From an uncultured Ignavibacteriota bacterium (GTDB taxonomy: Bacteria > Bacteroidota > Ignavibacteria > Palsa-1295): 64,000 nt of DNA. How positions within the stretch are numbered: position 1 is the first letter of the stretch; each line of letters opens with the position of its first letter. The stretch is taken from assembly GCA_903900335.1 (NCBI GenBank), contig CAIUMP010000008.1, forward strand, positions 1 through 64,000, read 5' to 3'. A model generated the notes under the pieces. It was not told the origin of the DNA. It worked only from the letters and a program-made list of their open reading frames with translations, and searched no databases. Shown here piece after piece: positions 15,488 to 24,619 of the stretch. A program made the position numbers and the translations under genes.

Positions 15488-15930
15488 AATTGTAGTGAAT
15501 CCTGTGATACAGGCAACCGAATGTGATAGACTAATCTTTCTCTGAATCGCCATCCTGGATCATGAATATCCGGATTGCCTGACACCTTCTTACGCCACTT
15601 TTTCCGGCGTGTAACAGGTGAATCTCGATTAATACAGCGTTTGACCGGTGAAGGGTTTCCGGTGGCGAAAAATATGTTCCACGTCAAGAGACCTGCCATC
15701 CGGGCCTTGAGAGTGGTTCGAAGGAATGACGCCACAGAAGGGCCTTGTTGAGCAACCCAATTGCCTGGGGCCGTGTTTGCTCCCCGGCTTATAGGCAGAC
15801 CGAAAGCCCCAACGCGCCCATGCAATGTTCACGCTGGGGTGATCGGATCATCGGGGATCCGCATCCCGAGCAGAAGCGGGCGGAGTTGTTCGCACGTTCG
15901 CAGGACCCCTTGTATTCCAACTTCATCACT
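15488..15930. other. Non-coding region upstream of tlpA and the lipoprotein gene
   Basis: 443 bases between divergent genes. No gene is supported; the open frames present have no family features. Two short hairpins can be drawn (ACCGG/CCGGT near 15642-15665 and CCCCA/TGGGG around 15808-15838). A segment TTGCTCCCC ... GACCGAAAG near 15776-15807 resembles the order of the same words in the xerC-hpf gap. No promoter could be assigned. Confidence 0.4.
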
Positions 15931-16338
15931 ATGCCTCGTTCCACACGCCTTATTCTCATTTCTGCGTGGCTTGCACTCGTTGCGGTCTCGTCCACGCTTG
16001 GCGGCTGTTCCGCCACGATGCCCTTCCACGGTTTCCCGAGTCAGGCAGCCCTTGACGAGAAGGACACCTACATCCTGAAGGAGTCCAGCGGCGGCGCGCT
16101 GGATCCCATGAACCTCGCGCTTGAGGATCAGCAATACGAACACAGCAAGATTGCCTACAGCCGCGTGGAAGAGGGCTATTACCAGTGGGGATATAGAATG
16201 TACAAGATGGGCTATCGTGACATCTACTACGTGAAGGACTTGGCACCGCACGCCTTCCGTCATGAATTGATGGACACCTATGACCATGCCCTCACGGCAG
16301 GGTTCGATGACGCACAGAAACAGGACGCAGCCCACTAA
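15931..16338 (+). CDS. Small lipoprotein of unknown function
   Basis: 135 residues starting at the ATG at 15931: hydrophobic signal and lipobox LGGC with the Cys near residue 26. The mature part is charged, Tyr/Met-rich (YYQWGYRMYKMGYRDIYY) and His-containing near the end. No domain was recognised. The longer frame upstream (from 15745) would place 62 residues before the signal peptide and was rejected. It ends 41 bases before the TPR protein gene at 16380, so the two may be co-transcribed. Confidence 0.6.
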   Translation: MPRSTRLILISAWLALVAVSSTLGGCSATMPFHGFPSQAALDEKDTYILKESSGGALDPMNLALEDQQYEHSKIAYSRVEEGYYQWGYRMYKMGYRDIYYVKDLAPHAFRHELMDTYDHALTAGFDDAQKQDAAH

Positions 16339-16379
16339 CGGGAAACTTCGCGATCACACAGCATTTTTAACACTACAGC

Positions 16380-18344
16380 ATGTCGAAGAAAAGCGCAAAC
16401 ACCGCCGGGGAAAAAGTGGAGAAGGCAGGAGCCGATACGGCATCCGGAACGACTCCACTGAGTCATATTCTTGAGAGCGGTGCAAAGGCATCCGGCCTCG
16501 GAAGCTTTATTGTCTCATCCAAGAATCCTGACGGAAAGATCTCTTTCGAACTTACCGAGACAGGCAAGGAGCTACAGCATACCTATGAGCAGGCGTTCCG
16601 CCTTGCGGAAGAATCGGGTCCCGATGACCGCGATGTACTTGCTCTGATCACAGAAGTCGAAGCCAAGTGGCCGTCGCATCCGGGCGTCGTAGAGAACGCA
16701 GTCAACGATGCCGTGGAAGCCGGCGATGCAGCAGCTGGAGTGGCTATTTGTGAATCAGCGCTAGCGAGCTGGGGTCGCGTATTTCTGGACGCGGGGGTAA
16801 AGGACACGAAGTCGCTTGCGAGTATCAGCGCAAAGGATGCCACTGCCGCGGAGTCCAAGTCTGCCTTGCCACTCTTTGTGCAATTGCTTGCGAACTACGA
16901 GTTTGCGCTCGAGCGCGCGGAGAAAGTTGAAGAAGCGCTTGGTGCGGCGTTGCTCTCCCGCGAGATCGACCCATCGGATCCAGAGAATGTACTTTCCTCG
17001 ATCGTCAGCCTTCAGATCCGCTCAGGCAATGCCATGGCGGCGCTGCGCGCGCTTGAAGACCTTCAGGACTCTTTGGCTCCCTACGTCCTATACGGCCGCG
17101 CGCTCGCGTACTATGCGCTTGGCCAGCAAGAAAATGCACGTGGCGCACTCCAAACTGCTCTTCGCCACTGGCCGCAAGTCGCGCAGGCGCTGGTTCGTCA
17201 GTGGAAGACCGGCACGCCAATGCCGAAGCCAGGTGAGGCGGTAAGTGAATTGCAGATCCTCTATGGATACTATGAAGTCTTTGGTGCAGCATGGAAATCC
17301 GTCGCAGGTTCGATCGAGTGGCTCCGCGAAGAAGAGCGCTCCTTCCAGCGCGCGGGCTCCAAACCGCAGCGCTATATTGGTCTCACTCGTTCGGGTCTCC
17401 GCACGGATGCACTCGGCAACATCATCCTTGAAGAAACAGAAGTCGGTAAGCAAACCGACGAAGAGCGCGCCGCAGAACAAGCGGAGTTCATCCGCAAGGC
17501 ACAGCTCATCGGCGAAGATGAATTCGTCCGATTCCTCGAAGTTGCTCCGAACACGTATGTCTATGAACTGACGGAGCGTGGCAAAGAGCAGGAAGAAGCT
17601 CACAAGGAGCTGTATCGCAAGGACATGAAGGTTGGCGCACGTATCGCCGCCATCGAGGAAATGCTTGTGACCTGGCCTGGCCACTCAGAAGCCGCAGTTG
17701 CGCTGGCACGCTACCATGCACAGAAGGATCGCTTCGAACAAGCGATCGAAATTCTCGAGCCCGTCATCTTCGACCTGCAGAAATTCTGGCCGGACGACCT
17801 CGTTGGCGCAGGACGCATCACGGCAGACTGGCCGGGCAACAAGCCGTTGCTTACGGCCTATGCCTACATGCTCCTCGAACTCAACGAGTCCGGCGACCGC
17901 GCGACAGCCAAGGCATATGCCGATGATTATCTCCAGTTCAATCCTGGCGACAACATGGGTATTCGTCAGAAGGCGATCGAGATCTATATCTCGGAAGGTC
18001 TCGCGGGGGACACTGCCGCGTTCCACACCGCACTGAAGCTTATCATGGAGGCCAACGATCAGCTTTCAGCGTACAACCTCTTCGGGCGTGCTCTCCTTGG
18101 CTATGCGCTTAAGACGAATGACATGGAGCTCGCACTCAAGAATGCCGTCGAAAGCCGTCCGCTCGTCTGGCGCGAATTGAATGCCGACAAGCACCGTATG
18201 CCTCACCAGTACAATCCTGCATTCGTTAAGTATTTCTCCGCAGAGGAGGCATACAATTACCAGCAGGTATGGTCCGGCCTCTGGCTGCGCACGTATGGGG
18301 CGCTCGCCTGGTTGAAGAAGGAAGGCAAGAAGTACGTTAAGTAG
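16380..18344 (+). CDS. Large TPR-like protein with an internal duplication
   Basis: 654 residues, helical throughout, without signal peptide or membrane segment. The N-terminal half (about 45-335) and the C-terminal half (about 370-654) are homologous copies: FELTETGKELQHTYEQAFR matches YELTERGKEQEEAHKELYR, LAPYVLYGRALAYYALGQ matches LSAYNLFGRALLGYALKT, and IEWLREEERSF matches LAWLKKEGKKY. The second copy has the YLQFNPGDNMGIRQ word known from TPR proteins of the ST7 type. It is likely a cytoplasmic scaffold; no function is known. It is followed by a hairpin (18367-18397), then by the cyclase-AAA gene. Confidence 0.7.
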   Translation: MSKKSANTAGEKVEKAGADTASGTTPLSHILESGAKASGLGSFIVSSKNPDGKISFELTETGKELQHTYEQAFRLAEESGPDDRDVLALITEVEAKWPSHPGVVENAVNDAVEAGDAAAGVAICESALASWGRVFLDAGVKDTKSLASISAKDATAAESKSALPLFVQLLANYEFALERAEKVEEALGAALLSREIDPSDPENVLSSIVSLQIRSGNAMAALRALEDLQDSLAPYVLYGRALAYYALGQQENARGALQTALRHWPQVAQALVRQWKTGTPMPKPGEAVSELQILYGYYEVFGAAWKSVAGSIEWLREEERSFQRAGSKPQRYIGLTRSGLRTDALGNIILEETEVGKQTDEERAAEQAEFIRKAQLIGEDEFVRFLEVAPNTYVYELTERGKEQEEAHKELYRKDMKVGARIAAIEEMLVTWPGHSEAAVALARYHAQKDRFEQAIEILEPVIFDLQKFWPDDLVGAGRITADWPGNKPLLTAYAYMLLELNESGDRATAKAYADDYLQFNPGDNMGIRQKAIEIYISEGLAGDTAAFHTALKLIMEANDQLSAYNLFGRALLGYALKTNDMELALKNAVESRPLVWRELNADKHRMPHQYNPAFVKYFSAEEAYNYQQVWSGLWLRTYGALAWLKKEGKKYVK

Positions 18345-18366
18345 TCTGTTCGTACGCGCCGAAACA

Positions 18367-18397
18367 GGAGTGCTGTGCGCCATGCGCCCAGCACTCC
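18367..18397 (+). terminator. Hairpin after the duplicated TPR gene
   Basis: GGAGTGCTG (18367-18375) pairs with CAGCACTCC (18389-18397), with a nested GCGC-CAT-GCGC stem. It begins 23 bases after the stop codon. There is no T-tract, so intrinsic termination is uncertain. Confidence 0.5.
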
Positions 18398-18416
18398 GCA
18401 CGATCGACCCTGATCC

Positions 18417-18452
18417 TCCTGGAATTCCTGGAACTTAACAGGGCTCCTGGAA
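18417..18452. repeat. Three direct copies of TCCTGGAA
   Basis: TCCTGGAA occurs at 18417-18424, 18426-18433 and 18445-18452, 135-170 bases before the cyclase-AAA start. The starts are 9 and 19 bases apart. They could be protein-binding sites; this is based only on repetition. Confidence 0.35.
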
Positions 18453-18586
18453 GCTGATTAGTGTCTTGCACAAGCGGTAATTGAATAGACACATCGCGAC
18501 TGCGTCCAACTACTGGCACGGTTCGTAGGTGTAGACTGTGACTTTTTTCTTCTGCAGTCGTTCCTACTTCTTATCCACCCATTTCC

Positions 18587-21500
18587 ATGAACTGTCCACA
18601 TTGTCACGCCTCCGTTTCGGAGAAGGCGAAGTTTTGCCCTGAATGCGGTACTTCGCTTCATGCCCGATGCAGCAATTGCGGCACCGAGAACCCGCACGGC
18701 GCGAAGTTCTGCGCGGAGTGTGGCAAACCACTCGCAGTCGGAGCAGCGGCCGCGGCTCCGCCGGCACCAACTCCCAAGCCAGTACCAGCGGAAGCCCCGG
18801 TGCCCGCTGATCCACTGTCGGCAGGTGAGCGTCGCCAGCTTACCGTGATGTTCTGCGATGTGGTGAACTCCACGGGGCTTTCCGAGCAGCTGGATCCTGA
18901 AGAGTTGCGGGACATTATGCGCTCGTATCAGGAGACCTGCTCAAAAGTCATACGTCGTTTCGATGGCTTCATTGCAAAGTACATGGGCGACGGCCTCCTC
19001 GTGCACTTTGGTTACCCTACCGCGCACGAAGATGATGCACAGCGCGCCGTGCGTGCCGGACTCGGGATGCTGGAGGCGCTTCGATACACTGAGTTTCGTA
19101 CCTCAACTGGCAAGCTCGTACCCGTTGACATTCGCATCGGAATACACACTGGCCTTGTGGTTATCGATCAGATTGGAGCCGAGTCTGAACGGAAGACGGA
19201 CATCATTGGCGAAACGCCGAATATCGCCGCGCGTCTTCAGAGCCTTGCGCAGCCGAACACACTCGTGGTAAGCTCCAGCACGTATCGGCTAATTGCCGGA
19301 TTCTTCGAAGAAGAAGATCTCGGCCCGCAGCCGATCAAAGGTATCTCACAGCCGATCGGAGTCTATCGAATTCTCCACGAGATCGCCGCACGAACCCGCC
19401 TGCAAGCACGCACGGAAGGCGGTATGACGCCAATGGTCGGTCGTGACGCGGAGATCTCGAAGTTCAAAGATCTTTGGAACAGCGTTATGGAAGGCGAAGG
19501 CCAGACGCTACTAATCTGTGGTGAGGCCGGTATAGGAAAGTCCCGCATTACGGAAGCGCTCAAGCTGCACGTCGCACATGAGCACGATGCGTGGCTCACG
19601 GAGACCGAGTGCTCTCCGTACAACCAGAACACTGCTTTCTACCCGGTATCGCGGCTGCTTCAGAATACTGTTCTTCAGTTTGGCGCGGAAGACAACGCAG
19701 AAGCGCGCTATGCCAAGCTTGAAGGATTTCTTGTGCAGAACGGCTTTGACCTAAATGAGAGCGTGCCGCTACTTGCCCCGATCCTTTCGTTACCAGCCAA
19801 TCCAAATTACGCACCGATCGACCCGCTTGCGCTGAGCACACGGCAAAAGACCCTCGGGCTTTTACTTAACATGCTGCTTCGCCGTGCAGCCGTGCAGCCA
19901 CTGCTCTTTATCGTGGAAGATCTGCACTGGGCTGATCCTTCTACACTCGATCTTTTGGGACTCATCATCAACCAAGCTCCTGGAACGCGGATGTTGGTCT
20001 ATCTCACATTCCGTCCAGAGTTCAAACCACCGTGGATCGCCTCGCAAAACGTTCAGCTCATTACACTCAACCGATTGGCGCAGGGCCAATCCCGCGAGAT
20101 GGTCAATCATCTCGTCGAGCAGAAGGGAATACCGGAAGAGATCGCGATCCAGATCCTCAAGAAGACCGACGGCGTACCGCTCTTTATTGAAGAGCTTACC
20201 CGAACCTTGATCGAAGGCGGCAACCTTGTCCTCGTCAATGGCGATCATTATGAGTTGAACAAGAAGCTGGAGGAGCTGACGATTCCGGCAACGCTGAAAG
20301 ACTCGCTCATGGCGCGTCTCGATCGCCTCTCGACGAGCAAGCTCGTCGCACAGATCGCTGCTACGATCGGACGCGAATTCAGCTACATGCTCCTGGAAGC
20401 CGTGGCCCAATTGGACGAAGCGGTCCTCCAGAAAGAACTCAACCAACTCGCCTCCTCTGGACTGATCTTCCAGCGCGGCCTGCCGCCAACTGCGACATAC
20501 ATCTTCAAACACGCGCTTGTGCAGGATGCCGCGTACGAATCGCAGCTCAAGAGCCGCCGCCAGGAAATGCACCGAACCATTGCTTCGATGCTTCTGAAAG
20601 ATTTTCCTGATCTGGCCGCGATCCAACCGGAAACACTTGCTATCCACTACACGGAAGCTGGTATGTTGATGGAAGCCGTCGCAGAGTGGCTCAGGGCTGG
20701 CCAGCAGGCCAGCGCGCGATCTGCATCGCAAGAAGCGATCACGGATTACCACAAGGGACTCGAGTTGCTAAGGCAGCTTCCTGCGGACTCTCCAGCACAA
20801 GCCTACGAATTGCCGCTACAAGTCTATGTTGGTATCGCGTTGTTGATGTCCCGCGGCTATTCTGCTCCGGAAGTCGCGGCGCCACTTTCACGCGCACGTG
20901 AACTCTGCGCAAGTGTGCCGGACTCTCCGGCCCTTCCGCTGATCTTATGGAGCTTGTGGGCATACCACGTTGTGCGAGCCGATCATAAGCAATCGTACCC
21001 ACTTGCCGAAGAGCTCTGGCGTGTTTCGCAGGAGCGCAACGATGAGGCTATCGTGATCGAGGCCTCCTTTCCGATGGGTTTCGAAGCGTTCTTACGCAAC
21101 GGAGACTTCAAACAATGCGTCGTGGAGATGAGCAGGATCCGAGCGCTCTACCGAGTGGAGAAGCATAGTGCGCCTGTCACGGGTTACGTGCAAGACGTGC
21201 TCGCGTGTGGACTCTCATGGGAGGGATGGGCAGAATTTATCCTCGGGCATCCCGGACAAGCCCGTGCGATCCTTGCACAGAACGTCGCACATCATCGCTC
21301 GCTCGGCCATCCATATAGCTCTGCCTATGCCGGCGTGTGCACTGGTGCACTCGCCGTGCTCATGGAGAACCTCGAAGGAGCGGAGGAATATGGCAATGAG
21401 GCAATGAAGGTATCCGTTGAACGCGGGTATCCCTTCTTCCTCGGAATTGCATCCTATGTCTTAGGATGGGCAAAGGGAAAAGCAGGTAATTTTGAAGAGA

Positions 21501-22030
21501 GCATGAGGCTCTTTGACCAAGGCATCACGGTGTGGAATGCCATGGGCTCCCTTGTGTGGCGGACGCTTCCCTATACGTGGAAGATCGATGTACATCTGAT
21601 GTTCGATGATTACGCCGGAGCACGAGAAACGCTGGACGCCGCTTATCGAGAAGTCGAACAAACACAGGAGCGCTTTGCGTTATCTCCGCTGTGGCGGCAG
21701 GAAGCCGATACGATCCTTGGGCTCGCCAGAACATCTGCAGATGCTTCGGAGACACTCTCCCAGGCAGGACCGTCTGTCGAACAACGCGCTGAGCAACTGT
21801 ATCGCGATGCAATTGCAAATGCGCGTGAGCGTGAAGCAAAGAGTTTTGAACTGCCGGCGTTGCTTCGGCTGTATGAACTCTTGAAGGGGTCGCCGAAAGC
21901 AGAGGAAGTGATCGCCGACATTCAGAAGGTGTACGACTCCTACCCGGATGGACACGAGTTGCCTCTGCTTCAGAGAGCGCAGTCCGTTCTGCAATCTGCC
22001 GGGGGCGTCGCTTCGAAAGTTTTACCATAG
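18587..22030 (+). CDS. Zinc-ribbon / nucleotidyl cyclase / AAA ATPase / TPR signalling protein
   Basis: 1147 residues. Order: two zinc ribbons (Cys 3, 6, 17, 20 and 28, 31, 42, 45), an Ala/Pro linker, a class III adenylate/guanylate cyclase domain at about 80-245 with metal-binding D92 (FCDVV) and D136 (YMGDG), an AAA_16/STAND-type ATPase with Walker A GEAGIGKS near 310 and Walker B LLFIVEDLHWADPS, then a long TPR array from about 650 to the end. This architecture is known in bacteria as a cytoplasmic multi-domain sensor, perhaps making cAMP or cGMP when the ATPase/TPR part is engaged; activity is not proven. It is flanked by hairpins on both sides, so likely monocistronic. Confidence 0.88.
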   Translation: MNCPHCHASVSEKAKFCPECGTSLHARCSNCGTENPHGAKFCAECGKPLAVGAAAAAPPAPTPKPVPAEAPVPADPLSAGERRQLTVMFCDVVNSTGLSEQLDPEELRDIMRSYQETCSKVIRRFDGFIAKYMGDGLLVHFGYPTAHEDDAQRAVRAGLGMLEALRYTEFRTSTGKLVPVDIRIGIHTGLVVIDQIGAESERKTDIIGETPNIAARLQSLAQPNTLVVSSSTYRLIAGFFEEEDLGPQPIKGISQPIGVYRILHEIAARTRLQARTEGGMTPMVGRDAEISKFKDLWNSVMEGEGQTLLICGEAGIGKSRITEALKLHVAHEHDAWLTETECSPYNQNTAFYPVSRLLQNTVLQFGAEDNAEARYAKLEGFLVQNGFDLNESVPLLAPILSLPANPNYAPIDPLALSTRQKTLGLLLNMLLRRAAVQPLLFIVEDLHWADPSTLDLLGLIINQAPGTRMLVYLTFRPEFKPPWIASQNVQLITLNRLAQGQSREMVNHLVEQKGIPEEIAIQILKKTDGVPLFIEELTRTLIEGGNLVLVNGDHYELNKKLEELTIPATLKDSLMARLDRLSTSKLVAQIAATIGREFSYMLLEAVAQLDEAVLQKELNQLASSGLIFQRGLPPTATYIFKHALVQDAAYESQLKSRRQEMHRTIASMLLKDFPDLAAIQPETLAIHYTEAGMLMEAVAEWLRAGQQASARSASQEAITDYHKGLELLRQLPADSPAQAYELPLQVYVGIALLMSRGYSAPEVAAPLSRARELCASVPDSPALPLILWSLWAYHVVRADHKQSYPLAEELWRVSQERNDEAIVIEASFPMGFEAFLRNGDFKQCVVEMSRIRALYRVEKHSAPVTGYVQDVLACGLSWEGWAEFILGHPGQARAILAQNVAHHRSLGHPYSSAYAGVCTGALAVLMENLEGAEEYGNEAMKVSVERGYPFFLGIASYVLGWAKGKAGNFEESMRLFDQGITVWNAMGSLVWRTLPYTWKIDVHLMFDDYAGARETLDAAYREVEQTQERFALSPLWRQEADTILGLARTSADASETLSQAGPSVEQRAEQLYRDAIANAREREAKSFELPALLRLYELLKGSPKAEEVIADIQKVYDSYPDGHELPLLQRAQSVLQSAGGVASKVLP

Positions 22031-22056
22031 CAGTAGTCGGTCGCTCGGCTACTGCT
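22029..22056 (+). terminator. Hairpin at the end of the cyclase-AAA gene
   Basis: AGCAGTAG (22029-22036) pairs with CTACTGCT (22049-22056) across a 12-base loop and overlaps the stop codon; TTTAGAGTT follows. It lies 40 bases before the MpaB-like gene and may terminate or attenuate read-through. Confidence 0.5.
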
Positions 22057-22095
22057 TTAGAGTTATCCGTACTGTTCACAAAAACTTGATTGATC

Positions 22096-23616
22096 ATGTC
22101 CACTACAACCAATGTCCCACTGCAGCCAAAAATAACGGCGATCGATGCCGACTCGCAGTTTGTAAATCAAACCTGGGCTGCGGACTACCTCGAGTCCTTC
22201 CTTGGTAAAGGGGATCCACTTGCCGACAAGATCATGGATATCCTCTATGCTGAAGGCCGCGCACTGGCGCTGCAGTCCGGAAATCCGGCGGATCGCCCCG
22301 GCCCGATCCTGCAGTTTCTGAGTTTGCTCATCAATCGGATGGTCATTCCCGACCCGGAGTCTCCGCACCCATTCGGAGAAGAAGATCCCAATTACAAAAT
22401 GTCGGACGATGTTCGGCAAGCACTCCGTGAATTCCTTGCGGGAGCGCGCAATTTACCAGCGTGGGTAGATTTCGATCTTGTACGCGTTGGGCAGAAGCTC
22501 TTCAAGGACAATCCTATCATTGCCTATCCGTTGCTCGCGTTCCTTTCACTTCCCGTGCTTTACACTTGCGGCAGAGGTGGCACCGAAGTTCTGATCCTGA
22601 CCGATCAGATCAATACGAAAGTTCGCCGCCGTGTTGTCGAGACCGGTGCGCTCATCATGCAGGTGATGCAGGCTGATAGCTTCACGAAGCTCCCGGAAAA
22701 ATCAAATCTCACCAATCCGGTGCCGATCGGCATTGAAGGAATTCTGCGGGTCCGTCTGCTGCACGCTGCCTCACGTACAGTGATCAATGAGTTCTGGCAG
22801 GACGGACTTCGTGATCGCGCGGCCGAAGCGAACAAGCCCGCCGATCAGCCGAGCAAAGTGCGTCAGTATCATGGTATGTCCGCAGACCAAATGTGGAAGA
22901 AGGAGTTTGGACTTCCGATCAATCAGCAGTATCTCGCCGGTACGCTGACCACATTTTCTTACATCGATCTTTTCGGTCTCGAAAAATTGGGGGTCATACT
23001 GAGCGACGAGGAGAAAAAGGGCTACATGCACGTGTGGAATGTGTTTGGGTATGTGCTTGGCATTGATGAGGAGCTTCTGCTCCGCCTCGACTTCCCGCGC
23101 ACCAATCAAGCAGTCTACGAGAACGGAGCGCCTGTCCATGCCGCGACCGGTAAGGAGATGGAGACGGCGGGCCGCGCGCTCTATACACAACTGATGAAGC
23201 TTAACCGCTCTGCAGATGCGGGTGCTGCGAACGGCGGGCAAGTCCTGACAAAGTCACTGGCGGACTACCTCGGTGATGTGCTCAAGCGCCGTGTGCCGCT
23301 CGGCAAGTACTTGCCCGTAGAGCGCTTGCCGATCGTGATGATGGGACTGTTGTTGACGGATGATGATCAGAAGCTTCTCAACATCAAGACGACGCTGATG
23401 GACAAGCTCCTCTTCCCTGTCATCATCCTTTTCTTCCGGCTCCGAGGCGTCGTGCAGAAGACGAATCCGTTGCTTGTCAATACCATCGCGAATCTCTTCT
23501 TCCATTATATGGAGCAAGAGAACAGCGCAGTCTACGATGAGCTCGAACAGAAGACAGGCGTTCGCTACAGCGGAATTCCGTTGGAGTTTCAGCAGAAATG
23601 GGGACTGGTAAAGTAA
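22096..23616 (+). CDS. MpaB/latex-clearing-protein-like oxygenase (DUF2236)
   Basis: 506 residues, no signal peptide. The region from about 95 to 350 carries the DUF2236/MpaB pattern: an all-helical fold with VRLLHAASRTVI (the His expected to coordinate haem), LPINQQYLAGTLTTFSYIDLFGLEKLG and the WNVFGYVLGIDEELL helix. Members include fungal MpaB, which oxidatively cleaves prenyl side chains, and bacterial Lcp, which cleaves polyisoprene; most bacterial members have unknown substrates. The ATG at 22096 is preferred over the TTG at 22090. The next gene, 43 bases on, is a fatty acid desaturase, so a shared role in lipid or isoprenoid modification is plausible inference. Confidence 0.78.
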   Translation: MSTTTNVPLQPKITAIDADSQFVNQTWAADYLESFLGKGDPLADKIMDILYAEGRALALQSGNPADRPGPILQFLSLLINRMVIPDPESPHPFGEEDPNYKMSDDVRQALREFLAGARNLPAWVDFDLVRVGQKLFKDNPIIAYPLLAFLSLPVLYTCGRGGTEVLILTDQINTKVRRRVVETGALIMQVMQADSFTKLPEKSNLTNPVPIGIEGILRVRLLHAASRTVINEFWQDGLRDRAAEANKPADQPSKVRQYHGMSADQMWKKEFGLPINQQYLAGTLTTFSYIDLFGLEKLGVILSDEEKKGYMHVWNVFGYVLGIDEELLLRLDFPRTNQAVYENGAPVHAATGKEMETAGRALYTQLMKLNRSADAGAANGGQVLTKSLADYLGDVLKRRVPLGKYLPVERLPIVMMGLLLTDDDQKLLNIKTTLMDKLLFPVIILFFRLRGVVQKTNPLLVNTIANLFFHYMEQENSAVYDELEQKTGVRYSGIPLEFQQKWGLVK

Positions 23617-23659
23617 GCCTCCCCATTTCAATCCAACTTCCAGCACGAGCATCGGAAGT

Positions 23660-24583
23660 ATGACCAAAGCCTTTACTCGACCAGTCTTTTATCGGTGGCT
23701 CATTCCAGTTCTTCTGGAGTGGGCCGCCATTATTGGTTTGTTCGCGATCGGTTTTGCAATGCACCATTGGCTGGTGTGGGTGTTCGTTGTCATCCTCTTA
23801 GGCAGCCGGCAGCAAGCACTTGGCTTGCTGGGGCACGATGGCTCCCACTACACGGCCTCTCGGAATATCCGCTTGAATGATTTCACCTCTGCGCTTTTTT
23901 GCTTTTGGCCGGCGCTCACGTCGCTCGGAGACTATCGCCGCTTACATCTCAATCATCATCGCTATCTGAACACCGAGCGGGATCCGGAGCTGATCTTCAA
24001 GACCAAGGTCTGCCCCCGTCAATGGCACGCGCGGGCCTCGCGCGGGCGCATCGCCGCCTTTTTCTTAAGTGATCTGTTCGGATTTGGACTGATCGAAGTT
24101 ATGCAGGCTCGAAATCTTCTGCGAATGCGAGGTCCATATTTCGCATACATTCCGGAAAACTCACGGCCCGCTGAATGGAAAAGTTGGGTGGGACCTATTG
24201 TTTGGTTGTTCTGTATAACCACTCTGCTATACCTGACGGGTTACCTCTTCGCGCTCTTGATCTGGTTCGCTGCGTTAGGGACTTCCTTCTGGGCCTTCCT
24301 GCGACTTCGCAGTTGGACGGAACATCCGCTGCCGACGACCGCTGGCAGCGCGGAGATAAAGGCATTCCCGCCGGAATCGGCAACGCACTTTGTCCGCCTC
24401 AATTGGTGGCAGCGGCTCTTCATCGCACCCCATAATTCGTGGGCACACTACGAGCACCACAAGCACCCGGGGGTGCCATTCTGGCGGTTGAAGGAAATTG
24501 GTAGGGATGACACAGGAAGAAGCTCCGATCCCCAGCGGACACAACGGCTGGGCGAACTCTTCGCCTCGTTTGAACGAAGCTAA
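23660..24583 (+). CDS. Membrane fatty acid desaturase
   Basis: 307 residues of the membrane-bound di-iron desaturase superfamily. Three histidine boxes are visible: GHDGSH (58-63), HLNHH (96-100) and HYEHHKH (263-269), separated by hydrophobic helices (about 15-50, 75-90, 185-215). It should insert double bonds into, or hydroxylate, acyl chains or related lipids at the cytoplasmic membrane. The closely preceding MpaB-like oxygenase gene suggests an operon. The stop codon lies at the base of a perfect palindromic terminator. Confidence 0.85.
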   Translation: MTKAFTRPVFYRWLIPVLLEWAAIIGLFAIGFAMHHWLVWVFVVILLGSRQQALGLLGHDGSHYTASRNIRLNDFTSALFCFWPALTSLGDYRRLHLNHHRYLNTERDPELIFKTKVCPRQWHARASRGRIAAFFLSDLFGFGLIEVMQARNLLRMRGPYFAYIPENSRPAEWKSWVGPIVWLFCITTLLYLTGYLFALLIWFAALGTSFWAFLRLRSWTEHPLPTTAGSAEIKAFPPESATHFVRLNWWQRLFIAPHNSWAHYEHHKHPGVPFWRLKEIGRDDTGRSSDPQRTQRLGELFASFERS

Positions 24584-24610
24584 AATCCCCAGTCGATCGA
24601 CTGGGGATTT
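24583..24610. terminator. Bidirectional palindromic terminator
   Basis: AAATCCCCAGTCGA (24583-24596) followed directly by TCGACTGGGGATTT (24597-24610) is a perfect 28-base palindrome flanked by A's on the left and T's on the right. It separates the convergent desaturase and zinc-binding small protein genes and can serve both strands. Confidence 0.85.
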
Positions 24611-24619
24611 TTCCTATAA

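Noticed and set aside
15714-15732. GGTTCGAAGG resembling a tRNA T-arm
   Set aside because: No matching stem and no cloverleaf in the surrounding 100 bases.
15484-15825. Minus-strand frame upstream of tlpA
   Set aside because: It overlaps the tlpA start region, has no domain features and a composition typical of non-coding DNA; left as intergenic.
19862-20752. Long minus-strand frame inside the cyclase-AAA gene
   Set aside because: Fully antisense to conserved AAA/TPR coding sequence; no domain or start signal.
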